Assembly (NCBI GenBank): GCA_025454275.1
Contig: JALOOS010000119.1
Coordinates: forward strand, 1 to 7,255
Origin: Desulfobacterales bacterium
GTDB taxonomy: Bacteria > Desulfobacterota > Desulfobacteria > Desulfobacterales > SpSt-501
Direction: 5' to 3'
DNA length: 7,255 nt
A program made the translations under genes and the position numbers. The notes beneath the pieces were generated by a model. The model was not told the DNA's origin and did no database searches. It saw only the letters and a program-made list of their open reading frames with translations. Positions 1 to 5,354 of the stretch are shown here, one piece after another (the first letter of the stretch is position 1; every line of letters begins with the position of its first letter).

Positions 1-93
1 TTCGGGGGCACGATCGAGTGCACCAGCAGCCCGGCCACCGCCCTTGGCAAACAGCGCGGGACCACGTTCACGGTCAAGCTGCCCGCGGCATAG
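1..93 (+). CDS. Histidine kinase, C-terminal end (partial)
   Basis: This frame is open from the first base and ends at TAG 91-93, giving 30 residues. It begins FGGTIECTSS and ends GTTFTVKLPAA. This is the usual end of a GHKL-type ATPase domain: the strand after the G2 box, a Gly-rich turn, then a T-x-F-x-V-x-L-P strand. By family it would be the ATP-binding end of a two-component sensor kinase. The next gene on the same strand is an NtrC-type response regulator 263 bases downstream, so the two probably form, or once formed, a cognate pair now separated by a repeat element. The sensing domain, H-box and start lie outside the window, so the signal cannot be told. Confidence 0.75.
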   Translation, partial: FGGTIECTSSPATALGKQRGTTFTVKLPAA

Positions 94-181
94 AAGAAGC
101 GGGCTCGGCAAAGCCGCGGGCTATCGGCTGGGCGCAACGCGTTCAGGAACCGATGGGAACCCCGCGACAGCGCCGGCGCTT

Positions 182-315
182 AAATCCCCCCGGCCCCCTT
201 TTAAAAAAGGGGAAGAGACGGCCGAACAGCCTGCCCATCCCCCTTGGCCAAAAGGGGGAGAGACGGCCGAACCACTTTTTTTCTCCCCCTTTGGCAAAGA
301 GGGCCGGGGGGATTT
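182..315. repeat. Palindromic G/C-tract repeat element with 15-bp terminal inverted repeats
   Basis: The ends are a perfect 15-bp inverted repeat: AAATCCCCCCGGCCC at 182-196 and GGGCCGGGGGGATTT at 301-315. Inside are three short palindromes of the form C-run, T/A centre, G-run (about 195-212, 239-258 and 285-303). There is also a 14-base direct repeat, AGAGACGGCCGAAC, at 214-227 and 259-272. It codes for nothing recognisable and no clear target-site duplication is visible. The look is that of a dispersed non-autonomous intergenic repeat (MITE- or REP-like); that class assignment is inference. It lies between the kinase remnant and the NtrC-type regulator and could also fold in the mRNA. Confidence 0.6.
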
Positions 316-356
316 GCCTTTAACCGGAGTTGCAGAACCCTCAAAGAGGAGGAGAG

Positions 357-1775
357 ATGCCCGGCCGCATTCTGATCGTCGACGATGAAAAAGACATGCT
401 CGCCCTGCTGCGGCGCATGATCATCGAGGAGCGGGACTACGAGGTCCTCACCGAGCACGACCCCGTCAAGGCCCTCGAACGTTTCCGGGCCGACCCGGTG
501 GAGCTGGTGATAACCGACCTCAAAATGCCGGGCATGGACGGGATCCGGCTGCTGGAAGCCGTCAAGAAGACCGAACCCAAGACCGCTGTCATCGTCCTGA
601 CGGCCTTCGCCACCATCGAGACCGCGGTCGAGGCGACCCGGCAGGGGGCCTTGGACTACCTCACCAAACCTTTCCGGCAGGAGCGGCAGGAGCGGCTGCT
701 GCTGACGGTCGACAAGGCCATGAGCTGGCAGGCGATGGTGCGCGAAAACCTGGCCCTGCGCCAAGCCCTGGCCGAAAAGGAGGGCTTCGCGGCCCTGGTC
801 GGCGCCTCGGCCCCCATGCGCCTCATCTTCGAACGGATCCGCCAGGTGGCCCCCACCATGGGCACGGTCCTGATCACCGGCCCGAGCGGCACCGGCAAGG
901 AGCTGGTCGCCCGGGCCATCCACCAGCACAGCCTGCGCCGCGACAAGCGCCTGGTGACGGTCAACTGCACCGCCATCCCCTCGGAGGTGCTCGAGAGCGA
1001 ACTCTTCGGCCACGTGAAGGGCGCCTTCACCGGGGCCTGGAAGGACAAGAAGGGGCTGGTCGAGGAGGCGCACGAGGGCACCCTTTTCCTGGATGAGATC
1101 GGCGACCTCTCCCCGCAGCTGCAGACCAAGCTCCTGCGCCTGCTCCAGGAGGGCGAGTACAAGCCGGTGGGCAGTGTCGTGACCAGGAAGGCGGACCTGC
1201 GTTTTGTCGCCGCCACCAACCACGACCTCAAAGCCGACATCCGCAGCAAGCTCTTCCGCGAGGACCTCTACTACCGCCTCAACGTGATCCACTTCGAGCT
1301 GCCGCCCCTGCGGGAGCGCCGCGAGGACATCGAGCTCCTGAGCCGGCACTTCCTCGCCCAGTATGCCGCCGTCAACCGCAAGACGGTGACCGACATTGCG
1401 CCCGAGGCCCTGCAGGTGCTGTTGTCCTACGATTTTCCCGGCAACGTCCGCGAGCTGGAAAACATCATCGAACGCGGCGTGATCTTCAGCCGCACCCAGG
1501 CCCTCACCATCGCCGACCTCCAACTCGAAGGAAGCGCCTCCGGCGTGCTCCCCCCCATGGACGCCGCCGGGCCGGAGCTGCCCTTCCGCGAAGCCAAGGA
1601 GCGCGCCATCGAGCACTTTCACAGCCGCTACATCCGCCGCCTGCTCGAACAGCACGGGGGCAACATCAGCCGCGCGGCGGAGAGCGCCGGCATCCAGCGC
1701 CAGTACCTGCACCGCTTGATGAAGGAGGCAGGGATCGAGTCGACGGAGTATAAGTCGAAAGAGGGCAACAGTTGA
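357..1775 (+). CDS. NtrC-family sigma-54-dependent response regulator
   Basis: A 472-residue two-component activator of sigma-54 RNA polymerase with all three domains. Residues 1-120 are a receiver with acidic pair D9-D10, phospho-acceptor D54, T82 and K104. Residues about 145-380 are the AAA+ domain: Walker A GPSGTGKE (175-182), the sigma-54 contact loop GAFTGA (222-227), Walker B TLFLDE (242-247), and an R-finger region followed by FPGNVRELEN. Residues about 436-460 are a Fis-type HTH ending QRQYLHRLMKEAGI. Length is normal for NtrC/ZraR-type proteins. ATG 357 is chosen over in-frame TTG 330 because AGGAGGAG sits just upstream and the receiver starts immediately. The kinase tail at 1-93 is the likely partner. 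A sigma-54 promoter at 2216-2231 is a plausible target (inference). The exact orthologue is not recognised. Confidence 0.95.
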   Translation: MPGRILIVDDEKDMLALLRRMIIEERDYEVLTEHDPVKALERFRADPVELVITDLKMPGMDGIRLLEAVKKTEPKTAVIVLTAFATIETAVEATRQGALDYLTKPFRQERQERLLLTVDKAMSWQAMVRENLALRQALAEKEGFAALVGASAPMRLIFERIRQVAPTMGTVLITGPSGTGKELVARAIHQHSLRRDKRLVTVNCTAIPSEVLESELFGHVKGAFTGAWKDKKGLVEEAHEGTLFLDEIGDLSPQLQTKLLRLLQEGEYKPVGSVVTRKADLRFVAATNHDLKADIRSKLFREDLYYRLNVIHFELPPLRERREDIELLSRHFLAQYAAVNRKTVTDIAPEALQVLLSYDFPGNVRELENIIERGVIFSRTQALTIADLQLEGSASGVLPPMDAAGPELPFREAKERAIEHFHSRYIRRLLEQHGGNISRAAESAGIQRQYLHRLMKEAGIESTEYKSKEGNS

Positions 1776-1807
1776 GCGATCGGGGTTCAGGATAACGGGA
1801 AACGAAT

Positions 1808-1833
1808 GGCGGCCCCGCCTCGGCGGGACTGCC
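1808..1833. terminator. Possible hairpin between convergent genes
   Basis: The core CCCGCC/GGCGGG (1814-1819 and 1822-1827) extends outward to 1808-1833 with one C-A mismatch and one G-T pair. It lies between the convergent ends of the NtrC-type regulator (1775) and the mini-CBS gene (1906). No T-run follows on either strand, so as an intrinsic terminator it is weak. A second small hairpin at 1855-1871 (CACCC/GGGTG) is followed on the minus strand by T-rich sequence and may serve the leftward gene. Confidence 0.3.
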
Positions 1834-1905
1834 GTCGGAAACATGAAACAGCGCCACCCACCGTGCGGGTGCGGGCATGCGCTTTCAGCTTCGAGCGTCG
1901 GCCGG

Positions 1906-2127
1906 TCAGCTCTTCAACGGAAGCTGCAGGCCGATCTCACGGAAGGCGTCCTCCAGCCGGATCATCCCGACGGCGCGCCGGTTGCGGACGACCACGATGT
2001 GCTGGAGATTGTGGCTGACCATCACCTCGATGGCGCGGGTGATCTTCTCCCCCAGTCCCACACTCGGCTCGAGCGGCAGCTCTTCGCTGCAGGGCCGCAT
2101 GATCAGATCGATGCTGCGTGAGGTCAT
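1906..2127 (-). CDS. Small stand-alone single-CBS-motif protein
   Basis: A 73-residue soluble protein. Residues about 6-66 read as one CBS unit: an IMRP-type opening (9-12), a helix with MVSHNLQHIVVV (36-47), then AVGMIRLEDAFREI (52-65), the characteristic strand, G-x-I/V and D-x-x helix of CBS. CBS domains normally occur as pairs and bind adenine nucleotides at the pair interface, so one unit alone must pair with a second copy or with another CBS protein. The CBS-tailed response regulator at 4447-5280 has the similar ending VTGIVRLSDVL. The start is supported by AAGGAGGAG at 2146-2138 (minus strand), 10 bases before the ATG. The gene runs opposite to its neighbours and has its own sigma-54 promoter at 2216-2231. 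The ligand is unknown. Confidence 0.8.
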   Translation of the reverse strand: MTSRSIDLIMRPCSEELPLEPSVGLGEKITRAIEVMVSHNLQHIVVVRNRRAVGMIRLEDAFREIGLQLPLKS

Positions 2128-2215
2128 CGCCGGGTCTCTCCTCCTTCAGTTCCGAAGAGGCCGCCCGCGTACGGATTCCCATAGACTGCACGGCCGGACG
2201 CTGAGCCTTGAACCG

Positions 2216-2231
2216 AGCAAAGGCCGTGCCA
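2216..2231 (-). promoter_or_regulatory. Sigma-54 (RpoN) promoter for the mini-CBS gene
   Basis: On the minus strand the sequence reads TGGCACG-GCCT-TTGCT, matching the -24/-12 consensus TGGCACG-N4-TTGCW at every defined base with exact spacing. The -24 element is at 2231-2225 and the -12 element at 2220-2216. Transcription would start near 2205 and leave a leader of about 78 bases before the ATG of the CBS gene at 2127. Promoters of this class stay silent until an AAA+ activator with a GAFTGA loop acts, and such an activator is encoded at 357-1775. Confidence 0.8.
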
Positions 2232-2324
2232 GAAAACCCCCTCCCATCGCCGTCCCGGCCGCCGCCGGGGCTTCAACCCGCAGCCGGCAGGCGTCGGCGG
2301 CCCCTCCCTGCCGGAGCGGTGCGC

Positions 2325-2339
2325 CATGCGGCCCGCATG
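2325..2339. promoter_or_regulatory. Candidate activator-binding dyad
   Basis: The sequence CATGCG-GCC-CGCATG is a perfect 6-bp dyad with a 3-bp spacer. Its centre lies about 127 bases upstream of the predicted sigma-54 start near 2205, within the usual range for enhancer sites of NtrC-type activators. A second dyad at 2284-2314 (8-bp arms, 15-bp spacer) lies about 94 bases upstream. Function is inferred from position and symmetry only. Confidence 0.3.
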
Positions 2340-2500
2340 CCGAGCGCGATACCCCCGCCCCGCCCATGTCACCCCGCCGATTTCAGCAGATAAAACCTCT
2401 GTCGCCCGCAAGGTTACACCCCCATCCTTGACAGATCCCCCCCAGGACGGCCCCAATTCCCGACCTCGCATTTTTATTTAATAAATTCATCCATTTCATA

Positions 2501-2536
2501 AAAATATCGGAGCCGCCCCAGCGGCTCCGATATTTT
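2501..2536. terminator. Perfect 16-bp hairpin, bidirectional terminator or leader attenuator
   Basis: The arms AAAATATCGGAGCCGC (2501-2516) and GCGGCTCCGATATTTT (2521-2536) are perfectly complementary around a CCCA loop. The T-rich right arm gives a terminator shape on the plus strand; on the minus strand the stem is followed by five T. It lies between divergently transcribed genes, where no annotated gene needs ending. It may insulate the permease, attenuate a long leader, or end an unannotated short transcript. Confidence 0.65.
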
Positions 2537-2551
2537 GGCATGCATCTTGAT
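2536..2551 (+). promoter_or_regulatory. Near-consensus sigma-54 site upstream of the permease
   Basis: TGGCAT-GCATC-TTGAT has the correct -24/-12 spacing but differs from the consensus TGGCAC-N5-TTGCW at two places, including the normally important C of the -12 GC. It would start transcription near 2562. It overlaps the right edge of the 2501-2536 hairpin. This is a weak call, made because the divergent gene has a perfect site of the same class. Confidence 0.25.
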
Positions 2552-2577
2552 TCACCTGCTCCCCGAAGAGGAACGGA

Positions 2578-2655
2578 ATGCAGCAATCAGTGAAGGTGGA
2601 CTATCCGCCGTCAGGGCTCGCAACCGAATCAACACCGAAAAGGAGGTACCTATGA
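2578..2655 (+). CDS. Putative 25-residue upstream ORF, ATGA-coupled to the permease
   Basis: ATG 2578 follows an AGAGG-type ribosome site (2567-2571) by six bases. It opens a 25-codon frame whose stop TGA (2653-2655) overlaps the permease start ATG (2652-2654) as ATGA. The peptide begins MQQSVKVDYPPSG and ends PKRRYL. It has no signal sequence and resembles nothing I recognise. The strong AGGAGG (2641-2646) of the permease lies inside its last codons, so ribosomes translating it would pass over and could open or occlude that site. This geometry is typical of translational coupling. Whether it is translated is inference; it may be chance. Confidence 0.4.
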   Translation: MQQSVKVDYPPSGLATESTPKRRYL

Positions 2656-3701
2656 GTCAAGGTGAGCAGGTCCGCAAAACAGGATTTGAGATCGCCCAGA
2701 AACTCGACCGGGAAAAGACCGCATGGGAGCGGCTCATGCCCGAAAAGTCGCAGATCGTCGCGGCCATGTGGAGCATGGGGGCGCTCTTCGTCGTCTTCCT
2801 GATCGGCTGCTGGCTGGCCGGCAACCCCTTCGAGGCCACCCAGCGCATCCCCTCCACCTTTGTCAAAAACATGGGGTGGGCGGGCACCAACGAGTGGGGC
2901 ATCATCTGGTCCGTGGTCGGCATCGCCATGATCTTCGAGTTCATGGACGCGACCGCCGGCATGGGCTTCGGCACCGCCATCACCCCGCTGCTCCTGGTGC
3001 TGGGGTTCGACCCCAAGCAGATCGTCCCGGTGGTCATGATCCAGCAGGGGGTGGCCGGCCTGATCGGCACCTTCCTCCATGCCGAGTACCAGAACGTGGA
3101 GTGGAGCTTCAAGCCGATGTCGGAGACCATCAAGCTGTGGCTCTACATCGCCGTGCCGGGCATCCTGGCGGTCACGATCTCGGTGACCTCGGTCTACGCC
3201 ATCTTCAAGTTCGCCAAGCACTGGATCACCCTCTACGTCTGCATCCTGCTGGTCGGCATGGGGTGCATCTCCCTCTACCAGGGGATGTCGCGGCCTGATC
3301 GGCCCTACCGCCCGAAGATGATGATGTTCTGGGCCTTCCTGGCGGGATTCAACAAGGGGGTCGGCGGCGGCGGCTACGGCCCGGTGGTGACCATCGGCGG
3401 GCTGATGTCCGGGGTGCCGGCGAAAAGCATGATGGCCGTCACCGCCATCTCCGAAGGGACGGTCTCCACCTACTCGATCATCATCTGGCTGATGATGCTC
3501 TCGGGCGGGGTGGTCATCGACTACCTGCTACTGCCCTCGATGATGATCGCCACCATTCTCTCGGCGGTGGTCGCCCCCTGGGCCACCCGGGTTTTCCCGG
3601 AGAAGATCTGGCAGGTGGTGGTGCCGGCCTACAGCCTGATCCTGGCCGCCTACGCCACCTACAAGGCCTGGCCCGACATCAAGAAGGCCCTGGCCCTTTA
3701 A
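2652..3701 (+). CDS. TSUP-family (TauE/SafE) membrane permease
   Basis: A 349-residue inner-membrane protein, probably an anion permease of the TSUP (TauE/SafE) family, whose members move sulfite, sulfoacetate, organosulfonates or related anions. After a charged cytoplasmic N-terminus (1-34) come about eight hydrophobic segments, beginning at residues 37-57 and 83-97. The family's two homologous halves are visible: MDATAGMGFGTAITPLLLVL (98-117), continuing to residue 143, and AGFNKGVGGGGYGPVVTIGG (231-250), continuing to about 276. Length is longer than many 250-residue members, because of the N-terminus and a loop near 57-82. ATG 2652 has AGGAGG five bases upstream. An upstream extension to about 2535 stays open but has no ribosome site and crosses the hairpin. 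The gene is followed by the small membrane-protein gene, likely in one operon ending at 4413. Substrate is not determinable here. Confidence 0.9.
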   Translation: MSQGEQVRKTGFEIAQKLDREKTAWERLMPEKSQIVAAMWSMGALFVVFLIGCWLAGNPFEATQRIPSTFVKNMGWAGTNEWGIIWSVVGIAMIFEFMDATAGMGFGTAITPLLLVLGFDPKQIVPVVMIQQGVAGLIGTFLHAEYQNVEWSFKPMSETIKLWLYIAVPGILAVTISVTSVYAIFKFAKHWITLYVCILLVGMGCISLYQGMSRPDRPYRPKMMMFWAFLAGFNKGVGGGGYGPVVTIGGLMSGVPAKSMMAVTAISEGTVSTYSIIIWLMMLSGGVVIDYLLLPSMMIATILSAVVAPWATRVFPEKIWQVVVPAYSLILAAYATYKAWPDIKKALAL

Positions 3702-3711
3702 ATCGAGCTCA

Positions 3712-3750
3712 CAAGGAGGAACCCCTGTTCTCTGCCTGCCGACCTCCTTG
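3712..3750 (+). promoter_or_regulatory. Orphan Shine-Dalgarno paired with an anti-SD in the intercistronic leader
   Basis: CAAGGAGG (3712-3719), ten bases after the permease stop, is a strong ribosome site with no ATG, GTG or TTG at usable distance. Its exact complement CCTCCTTG lies at 3743-3750, so the two can form an 8-bp hairpin with a 23-base loop. It may be a folding element controlling access to the next gene, or the remnant of an older start region displaced by the sequence now in front of 3824. Confidence 0.4.
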
Positions 3751-3755
3751 CGACG

Positions 3756-3779
3756 GGGGACCCCGGAAACGGGGTCCCC
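3756..3779 (+). other. Intercistronic 10-bp hairpin with GAAA loop
   Basis: GGGGACCCCG (3756-3765) and CGGGGTCCCC (3770-3779) pair perfectly around a GAAA tetraloop, a very stable GNRA-capped RNA hairpin. No T-run follows, so it is unlikely to terminate. It lies between the permease and the small membrane-protein gene and could protect the upstream message from 3' decay or tune expression of the second gene. It may be a copy of a dispersed palindromic repeat. Confidence 0.55.
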
Positions 3780-3823
3780 AACTCCCCTGAACGATGAAAC
3801 GTAAATCCAAAGAGGATGCCCCC

Positions 3824-4303
3824 ATGAATGCAGCCCCCCAGCGCACCCACATCCAGCGGCGGGTGATGATCTTCGGCCTCAACCTGGTGGTCATGGCGAT
3901 CTGCTTCCCGCTCTATTACCTGGGCTTTTTCGGCCGCGTGGAAGGTCCCTTGAGCATGGCCAACATCGGCCAAAGCCTGGCCGGCATGGGCTTCACCGTC
4001 GCGAGCTTCCAGGGGCTGCTGATCGTCGTTTTTCTCATCCTGCTGAGCTGGAACTGGGTGCTCAACCTGATCGCCCACCTGGCCGGGCAGCGGCTGACCT
4101 GCAGCCAGGGCAGCCGGGAGCAGGGGTTTTGCGGGAGACTCGTGGAGCGCCGCCGGGGCCGCGACGGCAAGAGCTGGGTCTATCTCTGCCCGCACGGCCA
4201 CCAGCGTTCCGAGGCGCACTTCCATCCGATCCGCAAGGGCAAGTTGGCCAACTCCCTTCTCGCGGCGAGCCTGGCCGCTGCGGTGATGTTCCACTTCGCC
4301 TGA
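3824..4303 (+). CDS. Small membrane protein with Cys/His-rich cytoplasmic tail, unknown function
   Basis: A 159-residue protein I do not recognise. Two clear membrane helices lie at about residues 14-36 and 57-84, and a third weakly hydrophobic stretch ends the protein (141-159). Between them (89-140) is a basic hydrophilic segment with C93, C103, C122, H124, H126, H132 and H134; the run LCPHGH (121-126) and the paired Cys upstream could bind a metal or a cofactor, but no known motif is matched. By the positive-inside rule the Arg-rich segment probably faces the cytoplasm. ATG 3824 is preferred: AAAGAGGA (3809-3816) stands seven bases before it, while ATG 3794 lacks a ribosome site. It follows the permease, with which it may act as accessory subunit (inference from context), and precedes a strong terminator. 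Confidence 0.75.
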   Translation: MNAAPQRTHIQRRVMIFGLNLVVMAICFPLYYLGFFGRVEGPLSMANIGQSLAGMGFTVASFQGLLIVVFLILLSWNWVLNLIAHLAGQRLTCSQGSREQGFCGRLVERRRGRDGKSWVYLCPHGHQRSEAHFHPIRKGKLANSLLAASLAAAVMFHFA

Positions 4304-4367
4304 GGATGACGCGCAGGGTCGAACCGCTCTTCGGATGGCCCCGGAGATCCCGTTGGATTTGCATCCG

Positions 4368-4413
4368 GCCCCGGCCGCATGGTAGACGCAAGCCATAGGC
4401 CGGGGCATTTTTT
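4368..4413 (+). terminator. Rho-independent terminator after the permease operon
   Basis: GCCCCGGCC (4368-4376) pairs with GGCCGGGGC (4398-4406), and a smaller ATGG/CCAT helix (4379-4382 and 4393-4396) lies in the 21-base loop. The run ATTTTTT (4407-4413) follows. This is a canonical intrinsic terminator in the gene direction. A second helix, CGGATG/CATCCG (4332-4337 and 4362-4367), ends exactly where this stem starts. The next gene begins only 34 bases beyond the T-run. Confidence 0.8.
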
Positions 4414-4446
4414 CAGGTCGCCACCTGCAGCCGTGGAGGTGATCCG

Positions 4447-5280
4447 GTGGAGGAAAAGCCCATCCGCGTGCTCCTGATCGACGATGAGGAGCGTTTCGTC
4501 CTGAACCTGGCCAAACTGCTGCGCGGCCGGGGCTTCGAGGTGGCCACGGCCTGCGACGGGCCTTCCGGGGTCGCGGCCGCCGAAAAGGGGGTCGACGTCG
4601 TGGTGCTCGATGTGAAAATGCCCGGCATGGGCGGCATCGAGACCCTGCAGCGCATCAAGGAGCGCTCGCCCGAGGCCGAGGTGTTGATGCTGACCGGCCA
4701 CGCGGATGTGGAGACCGGCATCGACGCCATGCGGGAGGGCGCCCTCGACTACCTCATGAAGCCCTGCGACATCGACGACCTGGTTGCGAAAATCCGCGAG
4801 GCCCACGAAATCGAGGACATCAAACGCCGCCCGGTGCTCTGGCCCCGGCGCCTGGTGAAGGAGATCACCTGGCCCTCCTTCGTCCGCCTGGAGGCCGAGG
4901 ACCCGCTTTCGCGCGCGCTCGATGTACTGACTCGGCAGGCCGGGATCTCCAGCCGCGAGGAGCTCTACATCCTCGACACCGAGGACCGCCTTCAGGGGGT
5001 GGTCTCCCGCCGCGACCTTTTGGCGGCCGCCCGCCCCGATCCTCCCGGATCCCCCATCTCCTGGGAGGAGTTGACGGCGAATCCTCACTGGCTGCCGGCC
5101 CGGCCGCTCGCCGCCGTCATGCGCACCGGTCACCCGGTCACGGCCGAACCGGAGGCCGACCTGGCCGACACCGCCCGCCGCATGCTGGAGGCCAAGGTCC
5201 GCTGCCTGCCCGTCATGGAAAAGGGCCGGGTCACGGGCATTGTCCGGCTGAGCGATGTCCTGACTCACCTGGCACGCTGA
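4447..5280 (+). CDS. Response regulator with receiver and CBS-pair output
   Basis: A 277-residue cytoplasmic protein. Residues 5-120 are a receiver with D12-D13, phospho-acceptor D55, T83 and K105. Instead of a DNA-binding domain the C-terminal half is a CBS pair: CBS1 about 136-196 (ends LQGVVSRRDLLAAA) and CBS2 about 220-277 (AAVMRTGHPVTAEPEADLAD, then VTGIVRLSDVL). CBS pairs commonly bind AMP, ATP or other adenosyl ligands, so phosphorylation and nucleotide binding could be integrated in one protein; the output partner is unknown. The start is GTG 4447, with GGAGGTGAT (4435-4443) just before it and the receiver opening directly after. It stands between the permease operon terminator and a dCache kinase, its natural partner by position. 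The mini-CBS protein at 1906-2127 has a related CBS ending. Confidence 0.92.
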   Translation: MEEKPIRVLLIDDEERFVLNLAKLLRGRGFEVATACDGPSGVAAAEKGVDVVVLDVKMPGMGGIETLQRIKERSPEAEVLMLTGHADVETGIDAMREGALDYLMKPCDIDDLVAKIREAHEIEDIKRRPVLWPRRLVKEITWPSFVRLEAEDPLSRALDVLTRQAGISSREELYILDTEDRLQGVVSRRDLLAAARPDPPGSPISWEELTANPHWLPARPLAAVMRTGHPVTAEPEADLADTARRMLEAKVRCLPVMEKGRVTGIVRLSDVLTHLAR

Positions 5281-5286
5281 GCTTAA

Positions 5287-5334
5287 AAAAGCAAAGGGCA
5301 GAGAGCATGGGGCATCCTCTGCCCTATGCCTTTT
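5287..5334 (+). terminator. Hairpin terminator between the response regulator and the kinase
   Basis: AGGGCAGAG (5295-5303) pairs exactly with CTCTGCCCT (5317-5325). The stem extends, after one A-A mismatch and a bulged C, through GCA/TGC and an A-run opposite TTTT (5287-5290 and 5331-5334). It follows the response-regulator stop by a few bases. The short T-run makes it a moderate terminator. It contains ATG 5307, arguing against that as kinase start. Confidence 0.5.
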
Positions 5335-5354
5335 ACAAATGGGAGACTCCGCCC

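Larger units (their letters stand above)
2128..2651. promoter_or_regulatory. Divergent control region between the mini-CBS gene and the permease
   Basis: These 524 bases contain no long gene. From left to right: the leader and ribosome site of the mini-CBS gene; a minus-strand sigma-54 promoter (2216-2231); GC-rich dyads at 2254-2269 (CCCGGC/GCCGGG), 2284-2314 (CCGGCAGG/CCTGCCGG) and 2325-2339 (CATGCG/CGCATG); an AT-rich block (about 2470-2507) that stands out against the GC-rich background; a perfect hairpin (2501-2536); a near-match plus-strand sigma-54 site (2536-2551); and a 25-codon ORF (2578-2655) leading into the permease. The dyads lie at the upstream distance usual for sigma-54 activator binding, but which protein binds is not known. 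Confidence 0.6.

Noticed and set aside
201..1844. 547-codon open frame on the minus strand
   Set aside because: It is antisense to the NtrC-type regulator, whose domains are unmistakable; long antisense frames are normal in GC-rich codon use, and the product has no recognisable motif.
1877..2431. Plus-strand open frames through the mini-CBS gene and control region
   Set aside because: No ribosome sites or motifs; the minus-strand CBS frame with its ribosome site and promoter explains this DNA better.
2428..2457. TTGACA as -35 box of a sigma-70 promoter for the permease
   Set aside because: No acceptable -10 at 16-18 bases (CCCAAT-like sequence only).
2535..2651. N-terminal extension of the permease
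   Set aside because: No ribosome site, it starts inside the hairpin, and AGGAGG before ATG 2652 fits a 349-residue product.
5307..5354. Earlier ATG for the kinase
   Set aside because: It lies in the loop of the 5287-5334 hairpin and adds a non-hydrophobic stretch; ATG 5355 has a GGGAG site. Not excluded with certainty.
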